A stretch of DNA of 41,301 nucleotides from Verrucomicrobiota bacterium (GCA_947471035.1 CANIWJ010000022.1:1-41301); one strand, 5' to 3'. Shown: positions 24,574-34,002, numbered from the stretch's first letter. The notes: generated by a model from the sequence alone, not told the origin. Numbers and translations are program-made.

Positions 24574-25400
24574 TACCCGCCTATCTGCCCCGTGCGCAGT
24601 TTCTTTGGGTCGGCGGCTCACTTTCCTGCCTGGAACAAACAAGCCTGCGCTCGTTTGTTGCCCACGGGTATCCGGTCGATCTTTATGCTTATACTGAAAT
24701 CGACGGCGTCCCTCCGGGCGTGAACTTATGTGCCGCTGAAACCATTTTGCCGGCAAGGCGCATATTTCGACAATCCAGCGGTTGGGCTCAGGGCAGCTAC
24801 GCAGGTTTCGCCGATCTCTTTCGCTATCATCTATTACGCCAAAAAGGAGGCTGGTGGTTCGATGCCGACATCATCTCCATCCGTCCGCTCCCCGCCCCTG
24901 CTGGACTGCGCCTCGCCTCCAGCTTCGAGGGCGGATACGGCCAGCTGGCCAACAACTGCGCCATCTATGCGCCCGTCGGCCATCCCGCGCTAAACTGGCT
25001 TTGCGAAAACGCCGAAACGGCGCTGCAAACTGCTGAACCCGAATTTGGCGCGCTCGGACCCTATTTGGTACAACGCATGGTGCGTGAACTAGGTTGCATG
25101 GATGCCGTCGCGCCGTGGTGGGAGTTCTCTCCCTTTCCTCATACGCAATTAGGCCGGGTGGTTTATGCCCGTGGCGCTCGCACTCGACTAATCCATTTAA
25201 TGCGCCACGTGAAATACCAGATCCGCGCCTTGCGCGACCCCGACTTCCGCGTCGGCCGCTTACGGCCAGGCACGCGCGCGCTCCATCTGCACAACGAAAT
25301 CTGGCGCTCCTCCGGCTGGGCTAAAAACGGGAGCTATCATGCCGCATGCTTGTTTGAATCACTCAAACGTCGGCACGGTATCGCCTGCACCGCACCATGA
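24564..25400 (+). CDS. GT32-like glycosyltransferase with DxD motif
   Basis: 278 residues. After a short start (QFLWVGGSLSCLEQTSLRSFVAHGY) comes the GT32 core AGFADLFRYHLLRQKGGWWFDADII (about 77-101), with the Asp-Ala-Asp metal site. SSFEGGYGQLANNCAIYAPVGHP follows, and the LGPYLVQRMVRELG and HLHNEIW segments complete the family pattern (OCH1/alpha-1,4-GlcNAc transferase-like). The first ten bases lie inside the previous gene. Codon use is somewhat less GC-rich than in the flanking genes. The sugar is unknown. Confidence 0.88.
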   Translation: MRVVPAYLPRAQFLWVGGSLSCLEQTSLRSFVAHGYPVDLYAYTEIDGVPPGVNLCAAETILPARRIFRQSSGWAQGSYAGFADLFRYHLLRQKGGWWFDADIISIRPLPAPAGLRLASSFEGGYGQLANNCAIYAPVGHPALNWLCENAETALQTAEPEFGALGPYLVQRMVRELGCMDAVAPWWEFSPFPHTQLGRVVYARGARTRLIHLMRHVKYQIRALRDPDFRVGRLRPGTRALHLHNEIWRSSGWAKNGSYHAACLFESLKRRHGIACTAP

Positions 25401-26446
25401 GCTTTGCCAATTCCCTGGCATCCGTTAGCGACCGCCAAACCCGCCTGGACGCCCTGCGCGGCCTGGCCGCCCTGGCGGTCGTGCTCCACCATCTGTTTGC
25501 GCCGTGGGAATGGCATGGTTCACACCCGATCTTGAAGACATTGGACGCTTTCGCCGCCTGGGGCTGGCTCGGTGTTCCGGTTTTCTTCGTTCTTAGCGGC
25601 CGCTGCGTCGGCCAGGCATGGCTAAACACGCCTGGCGCGGCTCACTTCACCCTTCGTCGTATGCGCCGGATATACCCAGCTTATCTCGCCAGTCTGGCCG
25701 TCTGCCTCGGGGTTATTTTACTACGACATTTGATCACCGGCACAAACGACTATGCTCCCCTGCCCCGCGACCTGCCTTCCATCTTAGCTCATCTCAGCCT
25801 GGCCATCCATCCGGCCACCTCCGTACCCGGCTTAAACTGGGTATACTGGTCCCTCGCCTGCGAAATGGCTTATTACCTCGTTCTGGCCGGACTGCTTTTT
25901 ACGCCTTCGTATCTCGGACGTGCCTCTGCCTGGGTTATGCTAAACCTTGGTTTTAGCCTGCTCAGCCTGATGGGCTGGGGAGTGCCCCGCACCCCGTTTT
26001 TCTTTCTAGAACACTGGGGGCTCTTCGCGCTTGGCGTCAGTCTGGCCCTGCGCGCAGCCGGCCACCGCCTGGCCCTTCCCTCCCTAATTGTTTCAGCGCT
26101 CTATTTCTCGATTTTGACCGCCCGGGGTGAAGCTGGTCCGCATCATTGGGTTGGGGTGCTCACCGCCCTCATACTGCTGCTTCCGGGTTTCTGGTGGAAT
26201 CCCGCTCCCGACCACGTTCTGGTCCGTGTAGGCATCGCATCCTACAGCCTATACCTGATTCATGTGCCGGTCGGTGTGTTTATGGTTTTTCTACCCGCCG
26301 CCCGACTACTGGGATCCAACCTCATGGGCATGCTCGCCGCGCTGAGCCTCGGCTTCGCCGCATCCCTCGCGGCAGGCTTTGCATTTTTCTATTTAGTAGA
26401 GCGTCCCTGCCTCTTGCCCCGGCGCAGCCCTCTGCCCACGCCATGA
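25397..26446 (+). CDS. Acyltransferase 3 family membrane protein
   Basis: A 349-residue membrane protein with about ten hydrophobic segments. It starts with RLDALRGLAALAVVLHHLFAPW (about 15-36, conserved His pair). Then come WLGVPVFFVLSGRCVGQAW and FTLRRMRRIYPAYLASL, as in the OafA-like family. VYWSLACEMAYYLVLAG matches the S-L-x-x-E segment. It should acylate a sugar of the glycan during assembly at the inner membrane. It is joined to both neighbours by ATGA overlaps. Confidence 0.93.
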   Translation: MSFANSLASVSDRQTRLDALRGLAALAVVLHHLFAPWEWHGSHPILKTLDAFAAWGWLGVPVFFVLSGRCVGQAWLNTPGAAHFTLRRMRRIYPAYLASLAVCLGVILLRHLITGTNDYAPLPRDLPSILAHLSLAIHPATSVPGLNWVYWSLACEMAYYLVLAGLLFTPSYLGRASAWVMLNLGFSLLSLMGWGVPRTPFFFLEHWGLFALGVSLALRAAGHRLALPSLIVSALYFSILTARGEAGPHHWVGVLTALILLLPGFWWNPAPDHVLVRVGIASYSLYLIHVPVGVFMVFLPAARLLGSNLMGMLAALSLGFAASLAAGFAFFYLVERPCLLPRRSPLPTP

Positions 26447-27420
26447 CTCCGCTCGTCTCCATTGTCATGGCCGCCTACCAAGCCGAACGCCACTTGGCCG
26501 CCGCCCTCGATTCCGCACTAGCCCAAACCTATCCGGCCATCGAAATCATCGTGGTTAACGACGGCTCGACCGATTCCACCCCCCGTATTCTCGAAAGCTA
26601 TCAGACCAACTTCGGCATCACGGTTCTTGAGCAACCCAACTCCGGCCAGTCCGCCGCCCTCAACCACGGCTTAACCCGTGCCCGAGGAGATTACATAAAA
26701 TTCTTCGACGCTGACGACATCCTCGCCCCTGAATCCATCACCATCCAGGTCGCCGCCCTCGCCTCCCACCCTTCCGATCGCCTCGCCTACGGGCAGTGGG
26801 CGCGCTTCCACACCGACCCCGCCGAGGCCGTCTTCATACCTCGACCGGGAGACCTCGACGCTGCCCCGCTCGACTGGCTCCTCGCCACTTGGGCCGATGC
26901 CGAACCCATGTATCAATGCGCCCTGTGGCTCATTCCTCGCACCCTCATCACCCGCACCCGTGCCTGGGATGAACGCCTTGGCTTGATCAACGATTTCGAA
27001 TTCTTCACCCGCCTCGCCCTCGCCTCCGGCGGAATCATTCACACCCCTGGTGCCCGCCTTTACTACCGCTCTGGCCTGCCCGGCAGCCTCTCCCAGCAAA
27101 CCAGCCGCCGCGCGCTCGAATCCGCCTATCTCTCCTGCCGACTCGCCACCGAACACCTGTTAAACCACGAAAACTCGCCGCGCACCCGCCGCGCCGCCGC
27201 CGATGCCTTGATGACTTTTGTTCAAGGCTACTATCCCGCCGCGCCAGATCTCATGCGCTCGGCCTTAACCTCGATCAATCAGCTCGGAGGCTCAAACATT
27301 CGCCCCGGCGGCGGGCGCGTTTTAAAGCTGATCTCCCGCTTCCTCGGCTGGCGTTTCGCGCTTCGCATCCGCAAGCTGGTGCGCAGGCTTAACTGCCCGC
27401 CTCGCTCCGATCATGCCTAG
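26443..27420 (+). CDS. Glycosyltransferase family 2
   Basis: 325 residues from the ATG at 26443, which overlaps the previous TGA. MTPLVSIVMAAYQAERHLAAALDSALAQTYP and EIIVVNDGSTDST give a textbook GT2 start, and GDYIKFFDADDILAPESI holds the D-x-D site (about 81-98). The WDERLGLINDFEFFTRLAL segment supplies the catalytic-base region (E/D-D). The C-terminal 100 residues are helical and end in a basic RIRKLVRRL patch, perhaps for membrane contact. It overlaps the next gene by eight bases. Confidence 0.94.
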   Translation: MTPLVSIVMAAYQAERHLAAALDSALAQTYPAIEIIVVNDGSTDSTPRILESYQTNFGITVLEQPNSGQSAALNHGLTRARGDYIKFFDADDILAPESITIQVAALASHPSDRLAYGQWARFHTDPAEAVFIPRPGDLDAAPLDWLLATWADAEPMYQCALWLIPRTLITRTRAWDERLGLINDFEFFTRLALASGGIIHTPGARLYYRSGLPGSLSQQTSRRALESAYLSCRLATEHLLNHENSPRTRRAAADALMTFVQGYYPAAPDLMRSALTSINQLGGSNIRPGGGRVLKLISRFLGWRFALRIRKLVRRLNCPPRSDHA

Positions 27421-28693
27421 CGCCCGCATCCTCATCCTCACCAACTCGCCCCTCTGCCGCAATCCGCGCGTGGTCAAGGAAGCCACCACCCTGGGTCACG
27501 CCGGTTACGAGGTGACCGTGCTGGGCATTAGCAACCACCTACCCTCCGTCGCGATCGACCGCGATCTCGTGGCCCGCTCTCCCTTCCGCCACCTCAGTGT
27601 CGATATGCTAGGTCGTGAGAGTTCTTTCCCACAGCGCCTCGCCGTCTGGCTTCGCCGCCTCCAACACCGCGCCGCCCGTGAGCTTTGCCACCGCTTTCAC
27701 TGGCAACTCGCCGCCGCCCTAGGCCCCGCCGAATCCCTCCTGCGTGCCGCCCTCCGCCATCCCGCTGAACTAATCATCGCTCATAACGAGATTCCCCATT
27801 GGTGCGTCTCCCGCCTGATCGCCGCCGGTCGCCGTGTCGCCGCCGACATCGAGGACTGGCACTCCGAGGATCTCCTGCCCCACGAACGCTCCGGACGACC
27901 TCTCCGCCTCCTCCGCGCCAGCGAAAGCTACCTCCTCCACCACGCCGCCTTCACCACCACCACCTCGCACGCCTTGGCCAACGCCCTGCATGCTCGTTAC
28001 GGCGGCCGCCGCCCCGAGGTCATTACCAACTCCTTCCCCCTCGATCCGCTCCCGGCTCCCCGTTCCCGGCTCCCCGCTCCCGATTCCCCGCGCCTTCCAC
28101 CGTCGTTTTTCTGGTTCTCCCAAACTACCGGACCTGGTCGCGGGCTGGAACTTTTCCTCGCCGCTTGGTCGCGCACCACCCAGCCCTCCCGACTCGTTCT
28201 CTTGGGCGAAACTCGCTTCGGCTATCGTCAACGCCTGCTCGAGACCTTGCCCGAATCTTTCCGCTCCCGTGTCACTTTTCTCCCCTTGGTTCCGCCCGAT
28301 CAGCTCCCGGCTCTTATCGCCCGCCACGACATCGGCCTCGCTCTGGAAAAGGACTTCATCTTCAACCGCGACCTCACCATAACCAACAAAATCCTCCAAT
28401 ACCTAAACGCCGGCCTCGCCGTGGTCGCCTCCAATACCCAGGGGCAGCGTGAGGTGCTTACCCACGCGCCGGAGGCTGGACTGCTGGTTGCCTTGCACGA
28501 GACCACCACTCTCACCACCCAACTCGACACCTTGCTGGCGGATCCGGCCCATCTCGACCGCCGCCGACTCGCCGCCCGCCAACTGGCGGAACAGCTCTAC
28601 TGCTGGGAAAGAGAAGCCCCCCGCCTGCTCGCCTTGGTCGCAACCGCCCTGCTTCCCGCCTCGGGCTCCCCGCTCCCCGCTCCTAGCGCCTAG
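27413..28693 (+). CDS. Glycosyltransferase family 4
   Basis: A 426-residue GT-B transferase. ILILTNSPLCRNPRVVKEATTLGHAGYEVTVLG is the N-terminal acceptor domain start, and IAHNEIPHW and DIEDWHSEDL lie in the middle. The C-terminal half has a weak donor site: FWFSQTTGPGRGLELFLAAW, then IGLALEKDFIFNRDLTITNKILQYLNAGLAVVAS. Two repeat-derived parts are visible: residues 212-226 (the PAPRSRLPAPD stretch) come from a GCTCCCC array, and the C-terminal SGSPLPAPSA plus the stop come from another. Both look like insertions. Confidence 0.88.
   Translation: MPSARILILTNSPLCRNPRVVKEATTLGHAGYEVTVLGISNHLPSVAIDRDLVARSPFRHLSVDMLGRESSFPQRLAVWLRRLQHRAARELCHRFHWQLAAALGPAESLLRAALRHPAELIIAHNEIPHWCVSRLIAAGRRVAADIEDWHSEDLLPHERSGRPLRLLRASESYLLHHAAFTTTTSHALANALHARYGGRRPEVITNSFPLDPLPAPRSRLPAPDSPRLPPSFFWFSQTTGPGRGLELFLAAWSRTTQPSRLVLLGETRFGYRQRLLETLPESFRSRVTFLPLVPPDQLPALIARHDIGLALEKDFIFNRDLTITNKILQYLNAGLAVVASNTQGQREVLTHAPEAGLLVALHETTTLTTQLDTLLADPAHLDRRRLAARQLAEQLYCWEREAPRLLALVATALLPASGSPLPAPSA
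28046..28090 (+). repeat. GCTCCCC/GCTCCCG repeats inside a glycosyltransferase gene
   Basis: Near-heptameric units (CGCTCCC, GGCTCCC, CGTTCCC, GGCTCCC, CGCTCCC) lie in frame between the two halves of the GT4 gene and encode a Pro/Arg/Ser linker. Confidence 0.7.
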
Positions 28694-28699
28694 CTCCCC
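28660..28699 (+). repeat. GCTCCCC/CTAGC repeats over the stop codon of the GT4 gene
   Basis: CCCCGCT units followed by CCTAGCG and CCTAGCTCCCC supply the last codons and the TAG stop (28691-28693) of the GT4 gene and end at the ATG of the PIG-L gene (28700). Confidence 0.7.
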
Positions 28700-29518
28700 A
28701 TGCGTCGCGCGATTATCATCATTCTTATCCTCTGCTCGCTCGGTTCTGCGCTCTTGCCCAACGCCAAGCGAACCGTTCGCCGCCTCCTGCGCACCATCAT
28801 TCACCGACTGCTGCTCCTGCGCAGCCGCCCCCTCGCTCTAACCAACGAAATCACCCTGCTGGTCGCCCCCCACCAAGACGATGGCACCCTAGGCTGCGGT
28901 GGACTGGTTTTTCAAAAAAGACTCTCGGGCAACCCGGTCCATGTACTTTACCTGACCGACGGCTCGGCCTCGCATCCGGGCCACCCCACCCTCACCCCGG
29001 AAACGCTCTCCGCCCTTCGTAAAAAAGAGGCCAGGCTGGCCAAATCCCGCCTCTACCTCGATTCCGCCTGCCTGCACTTTCTTGACCTGCCCGACGGCCG
29101 CCTACCTCACCTGGACGAGTCCTCACGCGCTGAGGCCCTGAAAAAGCTCGGTGCCTTACTCACCTCGATAAACCCCCGCACCCTACTCCTTCCCTGGCGA
29201 CAGGACGGCAGCTCGGAGCACGAAGCCGGCTTTTACTTGGTCACCGCCGCAGTGGCTGAAATCGGATTGCGACCACGCGTATTGGAATACCCAGTATGGG
29301 CAACTTACCGCCCCACCCTTTTGCTTCAAACCCTGCTGCCGCCTCTGCGCGTGCATCATTTTAGCTTCTTCGGCTACGGTGCGCAAAAAGAATACGCCCT
29401 CTCTTCCTACGCCTCTCAATTTAAACCCGTGCCGCCGTGGACCGAGCCCGTACTGCCGGCCGATTTCGCCGCCAGCTTCAAACGCGAAGAGGAATTCTAC
29501 TTCGAACAAGCCCCATGA
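28700..29518 (+). CDS. PIG-L family deacetylase
   Basis: 272 residues. A hydrophobic N-terminus (IIIILILCSLGSALL, about 5-19) with basic flanks suggests a membrane anchor. The metal site reads APHQDDGTLGCGG (56-68). The usual motif is A-H-P-D-D-E, so His58 and the Asp pair are kept but the Glu is Gly, with Gln replacing Pro. RQDGSSEHEAG gives the later H-x-x-H-like region. Family members remove N-acetyl groups from GlcNAc-type sugars with zinc. The context suggests de-N-acetylation of the glycan or an intermediate. It ends with an ATGA overlap. Confidence 0.9.
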   Translation: MRRAIIIILILCSLGSALLPNAKRTVRRLLRTIIHRLLLLRSRPLALTNEITLLVAPHQDDGTLGCGGLVFQKRLSGNPVHVLYLTDGSASHPGHPTLTPETLSALRKKEARLAKSRLYLDSACLHFLDLPDGRLPHLDESSRAEALKKLGALLTSINPRTLLLPWRQDGSSEHEAGFYLVTAAVAEIGLRPRVLEYPVWATYRPTLLLQTLLPPLRVHHFSFFGYGAQKEYALSSYASQFKPVPPWTEPVLPADFAASFKREEEFYFEQAP

Positions 29519-30144
29519 GTGCCGCCACCTCACCCCTCGCCCGCTTCCTGCATCGCCTCCGCTACGCGCTCTACGGCAGGCGCGCCGGCCTGGGGCGTCC
29601 CGTGCCTACCTTCGCCTTGGATAATGAATACACCTCCGGCGCCTGGGACCACTTCTTCGGCCCCAACGAACTCGCTCGTCATGAAATGCTGGTGAATCTG
29701 ATCCGCCAGGCTCACCCCCACCCCCGGCTTCTCGACCTCGGTTGCGGCTCCGGCCGCCTCGCCAGCCTCCTTAACCCCGCGCATCTCACCGGCTACCTTG
29801 GCGTGGATCTCTCCATCGCTGGTCTTGCCCGCGCCCGCGCCCTTAATCTGCCCCATGGCAATTTCGCCTGCCACGATTTCGAGGAATGGACACCTGCGCC
29901 TGATAGCTTCGATGTTATCACTTTCAACGAATGCCTGGGCTACGCAGCCGACCCACTCGCCACTGCCTTGCGCTTTTCCAAAGCCCTGCCCTTAGGCGGA
30001 GCCCTCTTCGTCTCCCACTTCCGCTCCACCAATCACGCCGCCTTCTGGCAACGCCTCGGCCGTGGTTTTACCTTCCCGTTGGAACGCGTCGTCACCAACT
30101 CTGCCGGCCAAACTTGGGATCTGTGCCGCCTGCAAAAACGCTAA
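29515..30144 (+). CDS. Class I SAM-dependent methyltransferase
   Basis: 209 residues from the ATG at 29515, in a 4-base overlap. Motif I is LLDLGCGSGRLASLL (about 71-85), and YLGVDLSIAGLARARAL follows as motif II. FDVITFNECLGYAADP and LPLGGALFVSHFR complete the Rossmann-like fold. The ubiquinone/type 11 methyltransferase pattern does not tell the substrate; a sugar is likely from context. The next gene starts six bases after its stop. Confidence 0.92.
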   Translation: MSAATSPLARFLHRLRYALYGRRAGLGRPVPTFALDNEYTSGAWDHFFGPNELARHEMLVNLIRQAHPHPRLLDLGCGSGRLASLLNPAHLTGYLGVDLSIAGLARARALNLPHGNFACHDFEEWTPAPDSFDVITFNECLGYAADPLATALRFSKALPLGGALFVSHFRSTNHAAFWQRLGRGFTFPLERVVTNSAGQTWDLCRLQKR

Positions 30145-30150
30145 GGACGC

Positions 30151-31260
30151 ATGCGCGCCACGCCCGCCATCACCACCCACTGGGCTGCCTTAGATGGCTT
30201 GCGTGGCCTGGCCATCCTCGGCGTCTTGCTCGGCCACCTCACACTCACTCCCAGCTCGGAACTATCGCCCGTGATCGCAGCTCTGGCCGAACTGGGCGGC
30301 CGGGGCGTGGATTTATTTTTCGCTCTCTCCGGCTATTTGATCTTCAGCCACCTACGCACCCGGCGCGCCCTCCCCGACTGGGCGGGTGATTTTTGGCGCC
30401 GCCGCGCCGCCAAGATCCTCCCGCTCTACGCCGCCTTGCTCAGCGTCGTTTACCTGATGCTACCTCCTTTGCTGCGGCTTGATGGGTTCGAGACGAAACT
30501 AGCCACCCAGATCGGAGCGTCCGGAGACTGGCTTCGGTATGCCACCTTCACGTCAAACTGGCTTAATTTTCAAGCCGGGCGCTTCATAAACCCAGCCATG
30601 GATGTCGCTTGGTCGCTAGCCATCGAAGTGCAGTTCTACGTCTTGATCACCGTCGTCTTCGCCCTTCGCCCGGACGGCGGCACGCGCCGCTTTTGGTGGC
30701 TTCTTGCCTCTACCGCCCTCGTATTCCGCGTCGTAGCGTTTTACGCCGATGCCAACTGGATCCAAATCCTGGTCGCCACCCCCGCCCGGCTAGATGCCTT
30801 TGCCGCCGGGCTGCTCCTTGCCTACGGCATTAAACCTCTGCCCGCTTGGCTGCGCGCCCTCGGTCTCCTCGGCCTGCTCTTCGCCGCCCTGCCCGCCTGG
30901 TCCCGCGAAGGCGCCTGGGGTATGACCCTGGGCTATACGTGGTTCGCCCTCGGTTGCGCAGCGCTAGTGGACATCGCGCGCCAGCCCCTGACCAGCCCAT
31001 CCCTTCAAAGGTTACTCACCGCGCCCACGCTTACCTGGCTCGGAACCCGTTCTTACGCGCTCTACCTTACCCACCTCCCCATCCGGGCCGCGCTGCGCGA
31101 CCTCTTGCTCCCGGCGACGATAACGCTTTCGCCGAGCGGAGTGGTTGGTGTTCAGCTGCTCTTTTACGCTGGTGCCGGTACTGTCTGCATCGTCGTGGGT
31201 CATATCGTCTGGCGTTGGTGTGAAAAACCCGCCCGCAACCTAATTCTACGCTCTGCGTAA
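30151..31260 (+). CDS. Acyltransferase 3 family membrane protein
   Basis: A 369-residue membrane protein with about ten hydrophobic segments. WAALDGLRGLAILGVLLGHLTL (about 11-32) is the family start with the conserved His. GVDLFFALSGYLIFSHL, FWRRRAAKILPLYAALL and AWSLAIEVQFYVLITVV are the other hallmarks. It is the third acyltransferase-3 gene of the locus, and the SLAIEVQFY segment closely resembles SLGVEMQFY of the one at 19565. It would O-acylate the glycan. It is followed by a 15-base gap. Confidence 0.94.
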   Translation: MRATPAITTHWAALDGLRGLAILGVLLGHLTLTPSSELSPVIAALAELGGRGVDLFFALSGYLIFSHLRTRRALPDWAGDFWRRRAAKILPLYAALLSVVYLMLPPLLRLDGFETKLATQIGASGDWLRYATFTSNWLNFQAGRFINPAMDVAWSLAIEVQFYVLITVVFALRPDGGTRRFWWLLASTALVFRVVAFYADANWIQILVATPARLDAFAAGLLLAYGIKPLPAWLRALGLLGLLFAALPAWSREGAWGMTLGYTWFALGCAALVDIARQPLTSPSLQRLLTAPTLTWLGTRSYALYLTHLPIRAALRDLLLPATITLSPSGVVGVQLLFYAGAGTVCIVVGHIVWRWCEKPARNLILRSA

Positions 31261-31275
31261 CCCGCCGAGCTCCCG

Positions 31276-32580
31276 ATGAAACGCGTTCTCATTATCAGCC
31301 CGCACTTTCCTCCGGTAAACGCCCCCGACCTCCATCGCGTTCGCCTCGCCCTCCCTTACCTTCGCGGCTTGGGTTGGGAACCCACCGTGCTCGCCGTCGC
31401 CCCCGAGACCATCGAGGGTGCCATTCTGGAAACTTCGTTAGAGCAGACCTACCCAGCCTCAATTCGGGTGGTGCGGGTTCGCGGAGTGTCCGCACGTTAC
31501 ACCCGGCCCTTTGGCTTTGGTTCTTTATGGTGGCGCGTCGGCCACGCCCTGCGTCGGGCCGGCGATCGGCTTCTTGCCGCCGAGCGTTTCGATTTAGTAT
31601 TTTTTTCCACCACCCAATTTCCAGCCTTCGCCCTCGGCCCCCGCTGGCTGGCGCGTTTTGGCGTGCCTTACGTGCTCGATTATCAAGATCCGTGGCTCAA
31701 CGACCACTACGCCAAAACCGGGGCACGGCCTCCCGGCGGACACCTGCGCTTCCTCGTCGCCCAATTAAACGCCCGCCGTAACGAACGTCGAGCCGTGCTC
31801 GGGGCCAGCGCCTTGATTACTGTTTCGCCAACCTACGGTCCGCAACTGCGCGAACGCTACCCTGCCCTTTGCGCCAAACCTATCCATCACCTCCCGTTTG
31901 GAGCCGCCGCCGAAGATTTGGCTTTCGCGCGCACCCGCACACCAGCGGCTCCGTTGGTTTGCGCCGAGCCCGGCATCTGCAACGTAGTCTATGCCGGGCG
32001 CTGCGTGCCCGGCATGGCCCCCGCTCTTACCCTGCTGTTTCAGGCCTTGCGCGTCCACCTCGCGAAACCCGGAGCCGCTCGATTCCACTTCCATTTTATC
32101 GGCACCAACTACGCCTCGGAGGCTCAAGCCCGCCCCATGGTGTTGCCGCTCGCTGATCGCGAGGGCGTTGCCTCCTGCGTTTCCGAACACACCCAACGCG
32201 TACCCTACTTTGATGCGCTTCACTATCTCGCGACCACCGACGCCATCCTCGTCCTCGGCTCCGACGACCCTGGCTATAATGCTTCCAAACTCTACCCCTG
32301 CTTGCTCGCCGCCCGTCCGTTGCTCTGCATCGCGCACCCGCTAAGCCCTATCTTTCATACCGCCAGCCAATACACTCCCGATTCCACGTTCGCCGCGCCC
32401 GACGAGACCGGGGCCGAGCTCAAACGCCTCGCTACCTCTTGGCTCGGTGGCGTAGGCTGTAGCCGACTGCCCGACATCAACTCGCAATCACTCGTCTCTC
32501 ATTCAGCCGAAGTAATGACCCGGCGCTTGGTCGAAATTTTTGACCATGCCCACATCCCCAGCGGAAACTCAACTCAGTGA
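31276..32580 (+). CDS. Glycosyltransferase family 4-like protein
   Basis: 434 residues. RVLIISPHFPPVNAPDLHRVRLALPYLRGLGWEPTVLAV is the GT4-like N-terminal domain start, VLDYQDPWLNDHY lies near 135-147, and ALITVSPTYGPQLRERYP follows. The C-terminal half is divergent. NVVYAGRCVPGMAPAL marks the donor domain, HYLATTDAILVLGSDDPGYNASKLYPCLLAARPLLCI replaces the usual E-x7-E region, and no clear glutamate pair is seen. It is close to the YfhO- and WcaI-like uncharacterised transferases. It overlaps the next gene (GTGA). Confidence 0.85.
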   Translation: MKRVLIISPHFPPVNAPDLHRVRLALPYLRGLGWEPTVLAVAPETIEGAILETSLEQTYPASIRVVRVRGVSARYTRPFGFGSLWWRVGHALRRAGDRLLAAERFDLVFFSTTQFPAFALGPRWLARFGVPYVLDYQDPWLNDHYAKTGARPPGGHLRFLVAQLNARRNERRAVLGASALITVSPTYGPQLRERYPALCAKPIHHLPFGAAAEDLAFARTRTPAAPLVCAEPGICNVVYAGRCVPGMAPALTLLFQALRVHLAKPGAARFHFHFIGTNYASEAQARPMVLPLADREGVASCVSEHTQRVPYFDALHYLATTDAILVLGSDDPGYNASKLYPCLLAARPLLCIAHPLSPIFHTASQYTPDSTFAAPDETGAELKRLATSWLGGVGCSRLPDINSQSLVSHSAEVMTRRLVEIFDHAHIPSGNSTQ

Positions 32581-33998
32581 GCACTCCTGACTACGACTAC
32601 AGCCCCCCTCCCAGCCAGAATGCGTCGCTACGTCTCTATCAGGCCGGGCTCAGTGTACTGCTCTTGGCCATAGGCTGGTTCGTGTTTCGCTCCAGTGGGG
32701 ACATCAACACCGGTACGATTCTCGGCATCATAATCATGGTTGCGGCAAGTTTCCCCATGCTCCAGTGGGCAAAACTTCGGCGCAGCTGGTTCCCGGCTTT
32801 CGAGATCTCCTGCCTTACCTGCGTGGCTTTTTACGCCATTCCCTTGCTCACCGGACACGAAGAGCTGCGAGCCTACCCGGCCACCGTGGTAAACGAATCC
32901 GCCACCCTGGTGCTCGCCTACCTATGTGCTGCGTTAATCGGTTTTAATCTGCAAAAACAACCCGTGCGCGCCTCCGCCTGGGCCACCGCCAGCTTGTTGC
33001 CTCAAACCATTTATCGCTACGTGCCGGTCGGTCTGGCGCTTAACACCCTTCACCTTTGCTTGGAGAGCTACAGCAATCTGCTTCCCGCCAATCTCGAAGG
33101 CACCTTGCGCGCCCTGTTTTTCGGCCTCGGCACCGTGGCCGTATTTGTTCTCTCGCGACTGTATGGGCTGGGCATGCTAGACGCACGCGCCCGAGTTTTC
33201 TTTTTCGGTAACCTGGCCCTGCAGATCATCATTCTTTTTTCCCACCTCTACCTCATTCGTGGCATTTCTCTGCTTGCGCTCGGCTTGATCGCTTACGCCT
33301 CCGCCCGCCGCAAAATCCCCATCATTGCCATCGCCCTGCTCCTGCCCGTGCTCGGCGTGCTCCACAATGGAAAGTCCACCATGCGGGAGCTTTATTGGGA
33401 GAGCGACCGTCCTCCGCCTACTCTAAGCCAGCTCCCTGCGTTTTTCTCCGAATGGGTGGACTACGGCCTGACGAACCGTAACAAGGACGACCAACGCCTC
33501 CGCGCCTCGGTCTTTGATCGCGCCTCCTTGCTCCAAATGCTTTGCCTAGCGGTGGACCGCGTGCCCGCTTTCAAGCCCCACCTCGGAGGCGAAAGCTACG
33601 TCGATATCCCCGCCCAGTTTATCCCGCGCTTCGCTTGGCCCGATAAACCCTCCAGCCTGCTCGCGAACATCCGTCTAGCCCTTTACTTTAACCTCATCGA
33701 CCCCGACAACCCCTTCAAGGTCTCCATCGCCTTCGGTATGATCGCCGAAGCCTACATCAATTTTGGCGCGATCGGGGTCATATTCCTCGGCTTCGGTTTC
33801 GGCCTGCTGTCCCGTCGCCTGGCCATCCTCTCGATTGATGTGCCCCAGTTTTCCGCCTTGGGCATCCTCATGATTCTGCTCACCGCCTGGAGCTTTCAGG
33901 CCGAATTCGTCATGGCCACTTGGGTTTCATCCCTCTTTCAGGCCGCCGTAGTCTGCATCGGCATCCCGCTGGTGTATCGAAAATTTACGACCAGTTGA
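32577..33998 (+). CDS. Wzy-like polysaccharide polymerase, membrane protein
   Basis: 473 residues starting at a GTG that overlaps the previous TGA. About eleven hydrophobic segments span the chain. A large non-membrane loop (about 265-355) contains FDRASLLQMLCLAVDRVP, GGESYVDIPAQFIPRFAWPDKPS and an Arg/Asp-rich stretch, as in the long periplasmic loop of Wzy/O-antigen polymerases. AEAYINFGAIGVIFLGFGFG closes the loop, as in many exosortase-associated polymerases. It would join repeat units in the periplasm. Its presence beside an ABC exporter is unusual. Confidence 0.8.
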   Translation: MSTPDYDYSPPPSQNASLRLYQAGLSVLLLAIGWFVFRSSGDINTGTILGIIIMVAASFPMLQWAKLRRSWFPAFEISCLTCVAFYAIPLLTGHEELRAYPATVVNESATLVLAYLCAALIGFNLQKQPVRASAWATASLLPQTIYRYVPVGLALNTLHLCLESYSNLLPANLEGTLRALFFGLGTVAVFVLSRLYGLGMLDARARVFFFGNLALQIIILFSHLYLIRGISLLALGLIAYASARRKIPIIAIALLLPVLGVLHNGKSTMRELYWESDRPPPTLSQLPAFFSEWVDYGLTNRNKDDQRLRASVFDRASLLQMLCLAVDRVPAFKPHLGGESYVDIPAQFIPRFAWPDKPSSLLANIRLALYFNLIDPDNPFKVSIAFGMIAEAYINFGAIGVIFLGFGFGLLSRRLAILSIDVPQFSALGILMILLTAWSFQAEFVMATWVSSLFQAAVVCIGIPLVYRKFTTS

Positions 33999-34002
33999 GG
34001 CG

